Notes under the pieces: generated by a model
What the model saw: the letters and a program-made list of their open reading frames with translations, nothing else
Databases searched by the model: none
What the model was told of the DNA's origin: nothing
Translations under genes and position numbers: made by a program
DNA from: Pseudomonadota bacterium
Lineage (GTDB): Bacteria; SAR324; NAC60-12
DNA length: 5,983 nucleotides
NCBI GenBank assembly: GCA_014381795.1
Contig: JACNKY010000153.1
Span: forward strand, 1-5,983
Reading direction: 5' to 3'
Shown here: piece after piece, positions 1-5,983 of the stretch
Layout of the letters: each line of letters starts with the position of its first letter
How positions within the stretch are numbered: the stretch's first letter is position 1

Positions 1-27
1 GCAAAAGGCTAAGACAGACAAGAGGCA

Positions 28-957
28 TTGCTGTGGATATCAGCGACACTAATAAAAGCAATTGATAAAATCTATGATCCGGTTGAGGGTGGTTTTTTCC
101 GCTATGCAGAAACCAGTGACTGGCAAGTTCCACATTTTGAAAAAATGGCCGGTTTGAATGCAGGTAGTGTTTTGCTACTGTATCAAGTTAATCGGGAAAC
201 TCAAAATCCTGAACTGAAAAAAGCGGCTGATCAAACCGTTGAATATTTAAGCAATACTTTGTATAATGCGGAAATTGGTTCTTTCCTCAGTTTTCAACAG
301 GCAGATACATCTTACTATTATTTAAAAAAACATAGACGGGAGAAGGTTGATCAACCTTTAGTGATAGAGAAAATATTCACAGATAGTTTAGCTGTTACAC
401 TTAATTATTTACTGGAGGTTTTAGCTTATACAAAAAATACGTCTCTTGAAAAAAAAGTGCTGAGCTCACTTGATTTTCTAGCGGAGATGATTCTCAAGAA
501 TGAGAATATTTTTCACTATTACTCAATACCGAAAAAGGAATGGCGTGCTAAAAGCGGACTTCCGGATTATGCTTACCTGGCAAAACTTTTTCAGCAGGCG
601 TCCGCAAAATACCAAGAAGAACGATACCGGCAAGCGGCTTCAAAAATTTTACGGATTTCACGCAGAGAGTATTATGACGTGGAAAAGCAGATTTTTATTG
701 ATCGGCAGCTCGATGCAAAAGATTATGAATACTTGATGGGAATGAACGCTGGATTTGCGTTGGGATTAATGGGAGAGAGTAAAAATAATGCCGGAAAAAT
801 AAACACAAATGTGAAGCCGTTAATCAGCTATTTTTCCGGTTTGGAGGAACTTCTTGAAGAAAGATTATGGGACGGTAATGACTGGGAGTTGCTGGAACGT
901 TATGCTTCATTCCTGAGCGCAGCAGATAGATTTTTGGATTCAGGAAACAATCCGTAA
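28..957 (+). CDS. DUF255/YyaL-type thioredoxin-domain protein, C-terminal part only (5' end missing or interrupted)
   Basis: The 309-residue product resembles the C-terminal (alpha/alpha)-barrel-like half of DUF255 (YyaL/SPATA20-like) proteins. Visible marks are DPVEGGFFRY at residues 17-26, the signature VPHFEKM at 34-40 followed by an Asn-Ala helix start, SFQQAD at 88-93 where the family has SQDAD, and EKIFTDSLA at 114-122 where the family has a K-x-Y-T-D-x-N-A-like stretch. The family normally carries an N-terminal thioredoxin fold before this region and is much longer; that part is absent here. In this frame a TAA lies at 10-12, and the only early start is TTG at 28, with AGAGG (21-25) just 2 nt away, too close to be a good ribosome site. 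The next frame (3) is open from position 3 to 62, so a frameshift, or a separate upstream thioredoxin gene, are both possible. The catalytic role of the family is not settled; a sugar-epimerase-like fold is known, the substrate is not. Family call fairly sure, start and integrity unsure. Confidence 0.6.
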   Translation: MLWISATLIKAIDKIYDPVEGGFFRYAETSDWQVPHFEKMAGLNAGSVLLLYQVNRETQNPELKKAADQTVEYLSNTLYNAEIGSFLSFQQADTSYYYLKKHRREKVDQPLVIEKIFTDSLAVTLNYLLEVLAYTKNTSLEKKVLSSLDFLAEMILKNENIFHYYSIPKKEWRAKSGLPDYAYLAKLFQQASAKYQEERYRQAASKILRISRREYYDVEKQIFIDRQLDAKDYEYLMGMNAGFALGLMGESKNNAGKINTNVKPLISYFSGLEELLEERLWDGNDWELLERYASFLSAADRFLDSGNNP

Positions 958-1028
958 AATTATAAGCTGTTATAAAAAAGTTAAGCAGAAAGCCTCTCGT
1001 CTTTTCGTGAGCTCCGGAAAATATGAAT

Positions 1029-1042
1029 ATATTTTAAAATAT
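1029..1042. repeat. 14-bp perfect AT palindrome in the intergenic region
   Basis: ATATTTTAAAATAT is a perfect inverted repeat in the 184-bp gap between the DUF255-like gene and the lipoprotein gene. It could be an operator or merely AT-rich spacer; pure A/T palindromes arise easily by chance. No convincing -35/-10 pair was found around it. The rest of the gap (958-1141) shows only a weak AAGACG/CGTCTT inverted pair (1055-1060 and 1085-1090) and no clear terminator. Confidence 0.25.
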
Positions 1043-1141
1043 CAGTATATTATCAAGACGTTCCTTTCAGTCAAGATGAAATGTCGTCTTAACTAATATC
1101 AGTTTCTTTGAGAATTAACGACTCATGACTAATGGTATAAA

Positions 1142-1504
1142 ATGAAAATGAAAAATTATTTTGGATTGGTTGAAAGACGTTTGAGTGTGCGGAACTTTGC
1201 AAAAATTATACTCCTTTCCACAGGATTACTCTTTTTTGCTTCTGCGTGTATTACTTTGGGAAAAGACTTTCCGGCAGCATATGTTCCTGCAATAAAGATA
1301 GGTGAGACAAGCAAAAGTGAGGTTCGCAAAATGTTCGGAGCACCGTGGCTTTCGGGGAATCAGGATGGAGAACTCGCCTGGACATACGGTAATTACGATT
1401 ATTCTGTTTTTGGAGAACGTAAGGCAAAAGATCTGGTGATTCAGTTTGATGACAATGGAGTAGTCACAACCTATACTTTCAGCACGACAGAGCATAACGA
1501 ATAA
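1142..1504 (+). CDS. BamE/SmpA/OmlA-like outer-membrane lipoprotein
   Basis: This encodes 120 residues. Residues 1-20 are basic, 21-35 are hydrophobic, and the segment ends FASAC with Cys36 as the likely lipidated residue (lipobox with Ala rather than Leu at -3). Ile37 at +2 does not signal inner-membrane retention, so outer-membrane sorting is expected. The mature part has the BamE/SmpA pattern: I-x-I-G-E-T-S-x-x-E-V at 51-61, FGAPW at 65-69, then LAWTYGNYDY, a strand with VIQFDDNGVV and a terminal YTFSTTEH. BamE supports the BAM outer-membrane assembly complex, but many small lipoproteins share this fold, so an exact BamE role is inference. The n-region is long; a later start (TTG 1181 or GTG 1187) would give a more typical signal peptide. 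No Shine-Dalgarno is seen before ATG 1142. It lies 80 bp upstream of the DsbD-alpha gene on the same strand, so co-transcription is plausible. Confidence 0.75.
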   Translation: MKMKNYFGLVERRLSVRNFAKIILLSTGLLFFASACITLGKDFPAAYVPAIKIGETSKSEVRKMFGAPWLSGNQDGELAWTYGNYDYSVFGERKAKDLVIQFDDNGVVTTYTFSTTEHNE

Positions 1505-1584
1505 TCCAGAAACTCCCTCAGCTTGACAGAATCTATGATTTTTCTGCTGCAGGTGCAAATAATAATTTTAAGCGCTTAGTTTAG

Positions 1585-2046
1585 ATGAATAAAAAAAAGT
1601 CGGTCAACTCTTACCCGCTCATTACGTTGATTCTGTTTTTTCTGTGTTTTACTGCTTTAACAGCAAGTGCACAAAAATCACCTTTTGATGCCGAGCCTCT
1701 TGCTGCAGAAGAAGCGTTTCAGTTGGACCACATTGTTACAGGTCCTTCTGAAGCAGTTATTCGCTGGCAGATTCCACAGTTTTATTATCTGTACAAAGAG
1801 AAGTTTGCTTTCAGCAGCCAGGATTTTATCATCGAGGATGTTCAGTTTCCAGTTGCTCAAATAAAGGAGGATCCTTTTTTTGGTGCAAGTGAAGTTTACC
1901 ATGATGTGGTTGAAGCCACCCTGCGTCTTACTCCAATTGCAAAAAACCAGAAAAACGGTGTACTCAATATTACTTATCAGGGATGTTGGGAGGGGGGAAT
2001 TTGCTATCCTCTGTTAAAAACTTCGCTTACGCTCTCCGGACTCTAA
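1585..2046 (+). CDS. Stand-alone periplasmic DsbD N-terminal (alpha) domain protein
   Basis: The 153-residue product has a signal peptide (KKK near the start, hydrophobic 11-26, cleavage likely after A27-S28-A29). The mature part is an immunoglobulin-like DsbD alpha domain: W61-x-I-P then YYLYKEK at 67-73 (the YYLYR element of DsbD), the cap-loop region EDPFFGASEVY at 95-105 (matching the D-x-F-Y cap of E. coli DsbD), and the redox motif YQGCWEGGICYP with Cys134 and Cys140 in the family's CX5C spacing. In DsbD this domain passes electrons from the membrane part to DsbC, DsbG or CcmG in the periplasm. Full-length DsbD is about 550-600 residues; here a TAA follows right after the domain and no transmembrane or thioredoxin part follows. 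It probably works with a separate CcdA/DsbD-beta-like membrane partner encoded elsewhere (inference). No Shine-Dalgarno is visible; a TAAGCGCTTA palindrome (1569-1578) lies just before the start. Confidence 0.85.
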   Translation: MNKKKSVNSYPLITLILFFLCFTALTASAQKSPFDAEPLAAEEAFQLDHIVTGPSEAVIRWQIPQFYYLYKEKFAFSSQDFIIEDVQFPVAQIKEDPFFGASEVYHDVVEATLRLTPIAKNQKNGVLNITYQGCWEGGICYPLLKTSLTLSGL

Positions 2047-2063
2047 CAGGGATATTATGCATA

Positions 2064-2097
2064 AGTGGTAAATTTTATTCTCCCCATTTCTACCACT
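2064..2097. terminator. Possible hairpin between convergent genes
   Basis: AGTGGTA (2064-2070) and TACCACT (2091-2097) form a perfect 7-bp inverted repeat with a 20-nt loop in the 71-bp gap between the ends of two convergent genes. The position suits a shared transcription end. The loop is long, the stem is short, and there is no strong U-tract directly after it on either strand (the nearest is TTTTT at 2115-2119 on +), so a classical intrinsic terminator is doubtful. Confidence 0.3.
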
Positions 2098-2117
2098 GAA
2101 ACCACCTTTGCTGCTTT

Positions 2118-2588
2118 TTAGCCGAAGTAGGCCCTTGTTACTATTTCTGCAACACAAGCAGGTTTTTCCGAATTTTCAATTTCAACAGTAATTATCTTGA
2201 TCAGTTCCAGCGAACCTTTTACTTCCTGAACACTGATAACTTCTGCACGGGAGCGGATATTTTCTCCCGGAGAAACTGCTGAGGGGAAGCGCACTTTATT
2301 CAAACCATAATTAATCAGTCTTTGCGCACCTGGAATTGGGGGTTTGTCTGCATTCACCATTCCCGCGAGATAATGAACCAGCGAAAGTGTGAGGAATCCA
2401 TGTGCAATGGTTTTTCCGTAAGGTGATTCTGCCTCTGCTCTTTGCTGATCAAGATGAATCCACTGAAAATCTCCAGTCGCTTGAGCAAAATCACTAATCC
2501 GCTCCTGTGTCATTTCCAACCATGGTCCAATTTCAGCTTCTCCGCCGATTTTTGCTTTCAATTCCGCAATTGCATCTGTTAATTTCAT
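2118..2588 (-). CDS. MaoC-family (R)-specific enoyl-CoA hydratase-like protein
   Basis: A 156-residue single-hotdog protein of the MaoC-like dehydratase family. The hydratase-2 motif is clear: Asp40-x4-His45 (GDFQWIHLD, residues 39-47) is the catalytic dyad equivalent to Asp31/His36 of PhaJ, followed by Ala51, YGKTIAHGFLTLSL at 57-70, and NKVRFPSAVSPGE (97-109), the strand-turn typical of the fold. Members hydrate trans-2-enoyl-CoA to (R)-3-hydroxyacyl-CoA, or the reverse, in the cytoplasm. Close relatives include PhaJ-like and NodN-like proteins, and the exact substrate cannot be told. It begins 27 bp after the stop of the large synthase gene on the same strand, so it is probably its last operon partner, acting on acyl chains made or fed to that enzyme (inference). 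ATG at 2588 fits the motif position and family length. The C terminus ends in ..AYFG, complete. Confidence 0.88.
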   Translation of the reverse strand: MKLTDAIAELKAKIGGEAEIGPWLEMTQERISDFAQATGDFQWIHLDQQRAEAESPYGKTIAHGFLTLSLVHYLAGMVNADKPPIPGAQRLINYGLNKVRFPSAVSPGENIRSRAEVISVQEVKGSLELIKIITVEIENSEKPACVAEIVTRAYFG

Positions 2589-2594
2589 TTTTTA

Positions 2595-2599
2595 CTTTC
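2595..2599 (-). promoter_or_regulatory. Weak ribosome binding site of the MaoC-like gene
   Basis: GAAAG on the minus strand sits 6 nt before ATG 2588 in an otherwise A/T-rich 27-bp gap. It is the only Shine-Dalgarno-like signal at a well-placed start in this window, and it supports translation from 2588 on a shared message with the upstream synthase gene. Confidence 0.4.
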
Positions 2600-2615
2600 A
2601 ATTATTTTGTTAATA

Positions 2616-5600
2616 TTAAGCTTCAGTAATTCCTAAGACAATATCGGAAATTTCATAAATTCTCAAATCTTCACGCCACAAATTTGCATCCGCGCTGATA
2701 ATAAGTTGTCCATCTTTTTCTTCAATATTTTTAACGTGCAGTTCCAATTGCATGTATTTATTTTGCGGTACAATCTGTCCGCGGTATTTCCACAGCACCT
2801 TAGTCATCACCGGTGCAAAACGCGGATTACGGAATGATGCACCAAGTCCTTTCTGCAGAGCAAAAGCCTGCAAAGCCTGGATGATCGCCTCAAGTCCAAG
2901 CGAACCTGGCATTACTGGATCTTCGTGAAAATGACAGGGAAAAAACCAATCCTGAGGATTCACTTTTTTTCTGGCATAGGCATAGCCTTTTCCATATTTC
3001 CCTCCTTCAGGAACAAGTCTTATTTCATCAGAAAAACTGAGTTGACCAGCGCATAAATGAAAATGTGGTTTTTCCGGATTTCCACCTAGTAATTGGCGGA
3101 ATTCTGCGGAATTAAGTTCTAGTACGATAGTTTTTTCAGCCGGATTTTCGTTGATCCACGGTAAAACTTTTTTACCACTGTCCAGCCCCACCTGATTAGC
3201 GAGAGAATCATGGGTGAAATAACCGAAGACAGTGTCACCCTCATAGAATTTTTGTCCGTCACAACTCAAAGCAAAACGGTGATTCTGAATGATAGTATTT
3301 CCTGAGGCAACTGTGCTGAGCAACTCTACCTCATTCACAATCGTTTTTCCCCGCAGATCAGGACAACTCAGCAATGTTCCGTTGCCGTCAAGGTTTCGGT
3401 AATGCAGATCAATTTTCGGATAGATCAAAATCGCTCCAGACTGAGTAGAAATAAATCCGCAAGGCTGCAAAGCAATTTCCATCAGTACCGAATACGGCAT
3501 GAAAGTTGGGTGAGAATTTTCACGAAAAAACCATGCGTCTTCAGGCACATCATATTCACTTACAATTGTCATCGGTTTTTCAAATTCCATCCGCTTTCCA
3601 TGCAGATCATAAACACGTGAAATCAACTGTAAATCACCGTTTGGGTTACGTTGCATCGGTCGGTTTTTATAGACATCGAAATCCGAACCAAAACACTTAG
3701 TCACATCTCCCAGAGCAAATTCCCAAATCATTTGTTCATCTGCAAACAGTTCACGTTTTACAGCGGCTGCCTGAATTGTACTTTGCGCTTTAAGAGCATC
3801 AGTTGCTGAAAATGCGGTGCGCTGATTTTTTGTAACACGCAGCTGACTTTCGGCACCGGTGTTGTCGGTTTTTTCTGCGAGTTGAACTCCTAAATCCCGG
3901 AAATCCACTACAATTCTTTCACCTACCAAAATGTCAATATCTGCAATCGCATATGGATAAGGTTCAAGGCCTATTTCTTTGACTTCAACGTGATAAGTGA
4001 TTTTTGGGTCACCAGGAATAACTTGTCCTCTGCAACGCACAATTTGCGGCAAATCATGAATCGGCTGAAATGTCGCATCCTCTACCAGAGTTTGTAGACC
4101 AAGATGGAGCAGAAAAAACTGTAATAACTGTACACAGCCTTCCGCCATCAGGGAACCGGCCATTACAGGATCATCCTTAAAATGACATGGAAAATACCAG
4201 TCATCCGGAGCCAAATCTTTTTCTGCGACTATATATCCGAGACCATATGCACCGCCCTGCGGTTCTACGGAAAGTACACGGTCCGACATTAAAAATTGAT
4301 CTGGTGCATTTTTCAGCGAAGGATTTTTGCCGTACTGATTATATTCTGGTCCAAAACAACCGGCAGGATTTCCATTGGAAATTTCGAGCAGTTTCTGACG
4401 GGTGAAAGAAGTTTTCGGACAATGGAGCAAAGCCGGAAAAAATATCTTTTCTGCGTTCTTTTTTAATTCCAGTTCTTGAGCAGTATGAATAACTCCGCGT
4501 CCATGTGCTAAATCTTCATCTGAGAAAAATCCCGCGCATCCTCCATCCATTTTCAACACCATTTTACTGCCGACAAAACACTCATAATTGAAAAAGAACA
4601 ACAGGTTCTGATCGTGCTTTGCAAATGAATTTATCGAAATTTCATAACGTAATGTCTGCCCTTCAAGCGGCATGTCATCAAGGTAGGTCAGTGTACAGTC
4701 GAGCAGACGGTAGACTTGCTCACCCTTGCACTGAAAATCAATGCCAAGATAACTGATAAGCATCAAATCGCACTGTCCGGATTCAACCGCTACTGCCCAT
4801 GGAATTTGACCATCAGTGGTGTACCACGCGTTGTTTGGAATATCATATTCTGTAGTAATTGTTGAAGGTTTGAATTCACCAAGTTTACCGTCAATTTGGG
4901 TGACTCGGCTGACCAATAAATAAGGTTCCATCGGTAAACGTACATAACGTCGATACGAATCTATTTCCGCGAATTCCGGACCAAAAACATTTGAAATATT
5001 ACCACCTGCCAGTTCAAGTAAATCCTGATAATCAAAAAGTGCTGGTGTTGTGTTTTTTTCCAGCTTAGGGGTAGGTGAAACCGATGCTGAATTTAAAACA
5101 CTTAAGCCAGCTTGCTCATTGACAACAGGTGATTCCTGTTTGAGCAAACTCCCGATTATACCGGAAAATTGCTGTAAGCCTTGTTGTCGAACTGTTAAAA
5201 ATGCGGCATGTGCAGCATTTCTGCGTGAACCATATTCACCTGGAAAAGGTGAAAAAGATGGAACAGTTTCGTCCGGTTTGAGTTTGGCTGCTGGATTTAG
5301 GGTCTTTTGTGTTTGAGTCAAAAATGAGGTTTGATCAAAATTGGGCAATTCTCCCGGTACGTAGTCCGGGGCTATCATATTTGTAGGTGTATGGGGCTTT
5401 GTGGGGACACTGCGCGCTGTGCCCCTACTTTGCAATTCCTGATGTTCCAAATTCTGAAAATCTGCCGCAGCCACAGGAACCGTGCCCCTACTTAGCAACT
5501 CTGTATCTTGTTGCCTTAGTTCCGCGCTGCCTGTTAAGAAAGATTCCGCACCTTTTTCAAAAACCTGCTTGATCGGTGTTCCACCCAGTTTAATAGTTTG

Positions 5601-5983
5601 TGGAAGTTGTTTCTGTGCTTGTACCGGAATTTCCGCAAAAAGTGGATCCAGCTTTACCGGCACACGGTGACTGATCAGGCTGGACAATGCTTTTAGAATC
5701 ATGGCCCGATTGTCGGTACCTTTACGGTTGACACTGATTGAAAGGTGCGGGCGTTTGTCCAGAGTTTTACTGATCCACTTTGAGCAGGTTGCACGAGGTC
5801 CTATATCAACAAAAATTCTGGCTCCGTCTGCATAAACAGTTTCAATCAGACGACTGTAATCCACCGTTTTCCCGTAAATTGTGGCAATATTGTGACTCAG
5901 CGTTTTGCTGTCGAGTTTTGTCACACCATAATCAATTGCGGAATAGAAATCAATTTCCGGTCGTTCCACTACACGGTCAGTGT
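2616..5983 (-). CDS. pfaC: PfaC/Pfa3-like PUFA or secondary-lipid synthase subunit, C-terminal part (AT end, DH-DH); 5' end outside window
   Basis: The frame is open to the window edge, so the N terminus is missing; residue numbers count from GTG 5969, which is probably internal. Residues 1-111 are the end of a PfaB-like acyltransferase domain (FVDIGPRATCSKWI at 53-66, then SVNRKGTDNRAMILKALSSL and HRVPVKL); its catalytic Ser motif lies upstream. A low-complexity linker follows (112-310) with a conserved-looking helix at 251-278. Then come two dehydratase units, each a double hotdog: an inactive-looking first half (about 320-500, and 750-935 with MPYSVLMEIALQPCG) and a FabA-like active half. 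Active motifs are CHFKDDPVMAGSLMAEG with His596 and Glu610, and CHFHEDPVMPGSLGLEA with His1013 and Glu1027, matching FabA His70/Asp84 spacing. Such paired DHs are the hallmark of PfaC, which removes water, and in known systems isomerises, during cytoplasmic iterative assembly of polyunsaturated acyl chains. KS and CLF domains are expected upstream. AT before DH-DH resembles myxobacterial Pfa3, but no C-terminal acylglycerol-phosphate acyltransferase follows. Product (EPA/DHA-like or another lipid) unknown. Confidence 0.88.
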   Translation of the reverse strand, partial: TDRVVERPEIDFYSAIDYGVTKLDSKTLSHNIATIYGKTVDYSRLIETVYADGARIFVDIGPRATCSKWISKTLDKRPHLSISVNRKGTDNRAMILKALSSLISHRVPVKLDPLFAEIPVQAQKQLPQTIKLGGTPIKQVFEKGAESFLTGSAELRQQDTELLSRGTVPVAAADFQNLEHQELQSRGTARSVPTKPHTPTNMIAPDYVPGELPNFDQTSFLTQTQKTLNPAAKLKPDETVPSFSPFPGEYGSRRNAAHAAFLTVRQQGLQQFSGIIGSLLKQESPVVNEQAGLSVLNSASVSPTPKLEKNTTPALFDYQDLLELAGGNISNVFGPEFAEIDSYRRYVRLPMEPYLLVSRVTQIDGKLGEFKPSTITTEYDIPNNAWYTTDGQIPWAVAVESGQCDLMLISYLGIDFQCKGEQVYRLLDCTLTYLDDMPLEGQTLRYEISINSFAKHDQNLLFFFNYECFVGSKMVLKMDGGCAGFFSDEDLAHGRGVIHTAQELELKKNAEKIFFPALLHCPKTSFTRQKLLEISNGNPAGCFGPEYNQYGKNPSLKNAPDQFLMSDRVLSVEPQGGAYGLGYIVAEKDLAPDDWYFPCHFKDDPVMAGSLMAEGCVQLLQFFLLHLGLQTLVEDATFQPIHDLPQIVRCRGQVIPGDPKITYHVEVKEIGLEPYPYAIADIDILVGERIVVDFRDLGVQLAEKTDNTGAESQLRVTKNQRTAFSATDALKAQSTIQAAAVKRELFADEQMIWEFALGDVTKCFGSDFDVYKNRPMQRNPNGDLQLISRVYDLHGKRMEFEKPMTIVSEYDVPEDAWFFRENSHPTFMPYSVLMEIALQPCGFISTQSGAILIYPKIDLHYRNLDGNGTLLSCPDLRGKTIVNEVELLSTVASGNTIIQNHRFALSCDGQKFYEGDTVFGYFTHDSLANQVGLDSGKKVLPWINENPAEKTIVLELNSAEFRQLLGGNPEKPHFHLCAGQLSFSDEIRLVPEGGKYGKGYAYARKKVNPQDWFFPCHFHEDPVMPGSLGLEAIIQALQAFALQKGLGASFRNPRFAPVMTKVLWKYRGQIVPQNKYMQLELHVKNIEEKDGQLIISADANLWREDLRIYEISDIVLGITEA
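5401..5428. repeat. GC-rich near-palindromic repeat inside the synthase linker
   Basis: The 28-nt segment starts GTGGGGACAC and ends GTGCCCCTAC around a core TGCGCGCT. The arms pair except at a few positions, some of which would be G-U pairs in RNA. It lies in the coding frame of the linker and is read on the minus strand as part of SRGTARSVPT (residues 181-190). Its sequence recalls short palindromic GTAGGGGCAC-type elements that I remember as dispersed, mostly intergenic, repeats in several bacterial genomes; that link is from memory and unproven here. Confidence 0.6.
5419..5501. repeat. Direct repeat pair, 20 nt, 18 of 20 identical
   Basis: GTGCCCCTACTTTGCAATTC (5419-5438) recurs as GTGCCCCTACTTAGCAACTC (5482-5501), 63 nt later, i.e. 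exactly 21 codons. On the coding (minus) strand they give ELQSRGT (178-184) and ELLSRGT (157-163... of the linker), so the spacing keeps frame. The second copy shares one arm of the palindrome but its other arm has decayed to CCACAGGAACC. Likely origin is a duplication of, or double insertion by, the same repeat element within the disordered linker. Confidence 0.7.

Noticed and set aside
1055..1090. AAGACG/CGTCTT inverted repeat as a terminator
   Set aside because: Six-bp arms with a long loop of about 24 nt and no following T-run.
1108..1141. TTGAGA (1108-1113) with TATAAA (1136-1141) as a promoter for the lipoprotein gene
   Set aside because: The spacer is 22 bp and TATAAA touches the ATG, so only a leaderless or downstream start would be possible; not supported enough to annotate.
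1523..1528. Perfect TTGACA as a -35 box for the DsbD-alpha gene
   Set aside because: No -10-like hexamer at 16-18 bp spacing (GCTGCA is there); TATGAT at 1534-1539 is only 5 bp away.
1226..1558. 110-residue minus-strand ORF opposite the lipoprotein gene
   Set aside because: It overlaps a well-supported gene, has a composition rich in Cys and Arg, and has no recognisable domain; a shadow frame.
5401..5501. CRISPR array
   Set aside because: Only two diverged copies, translated within a gene, with no regular spacer series.
5050..5670. Plus-strand ORFs of 60-90 residues over the synthase linker
   Set aside because: They lie antisense to the long synthase frame, have no start signals and no family features; shadows made possible by the low-complexity linker.
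5967..5969. GTG as the true start of the synthase gene
   Set aside because: The frame remains open to the window edge and the first residues lie inside an acyltransferase domain, so this is an internal codon.

Overview
The window comes from a Gram-negative bacterium of moderate G+C (roughly 40-45% by eye). The outer-membrane-type lipoprotein, the periplasmic DsbD alpha domain and the multidomain lipid synthase all point to a diderm. The phylum cannot be fixed from the sequence. A proteobacterium (including delta-type lineages) or a PVC/FCB-type lineage with 'secondary lipid' synthases would fit. Shine-Dalgarno signals are weak or absent at the starts that can be inspected.

Layout: two convergent gene blocks meet at about 2047-2117. 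The left block runs on the + strand. It holds (1) the C-terminal, (alpha/alpha)-barrel-like half of a DUF255/YyaL-type thioredoxin-domain protein, whose reading frame is closed by a stop at 10-12; (2) a small BamE/SmpA-like lipoprotein (1142-1504); and (3) a secreted stand-alone copy of the N-terminal (alpha) domain of the thiol:disulfide reductase DsbD (1585-2046), with its CX5C redox pair but without the membrane and thioredoxin domains. Together they look like a small envelope/redox neighbourhood.

The right block runs on the - strand and is read leftwards from beyond the window edge. Most of it (2616-5983) is the C-terminal part of a very large PfaC/Pfa3-like subunit of a polyunsaturated-fatty-acid or 'secondary lipid' synthase: the end of a PfaB-like acyltransferase domain, a ~200-residue low-complexity linker, then two FabA-like dehydratase units, each a double hotdog. 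27 bp downstream lies a MaoC-family (R)-enoyl-CoA hydratase-like gene (2118-2588), probably in the same operon. The ketosynthase, chain-length-factor, ACP, ketoreductase and enoyl reductase parts are not in the window and are expected upstream (coordinates above 5983) or elsewhere.

The most unusual signal that is not a gene is in the linker of the synthase. Two related GC-rich repeat copies (GTGCCCCTACTT-type, one of them a near-palindrome) sit in frame inside the coding sequence and are translated as repeated EL-x-SRGT peptides. This looks like an intergenic-type palindromic repeat that invaded and was tolerated in an interdomain linker. I saw no RNA genes, CRISPR arrays, transposases or integrases.
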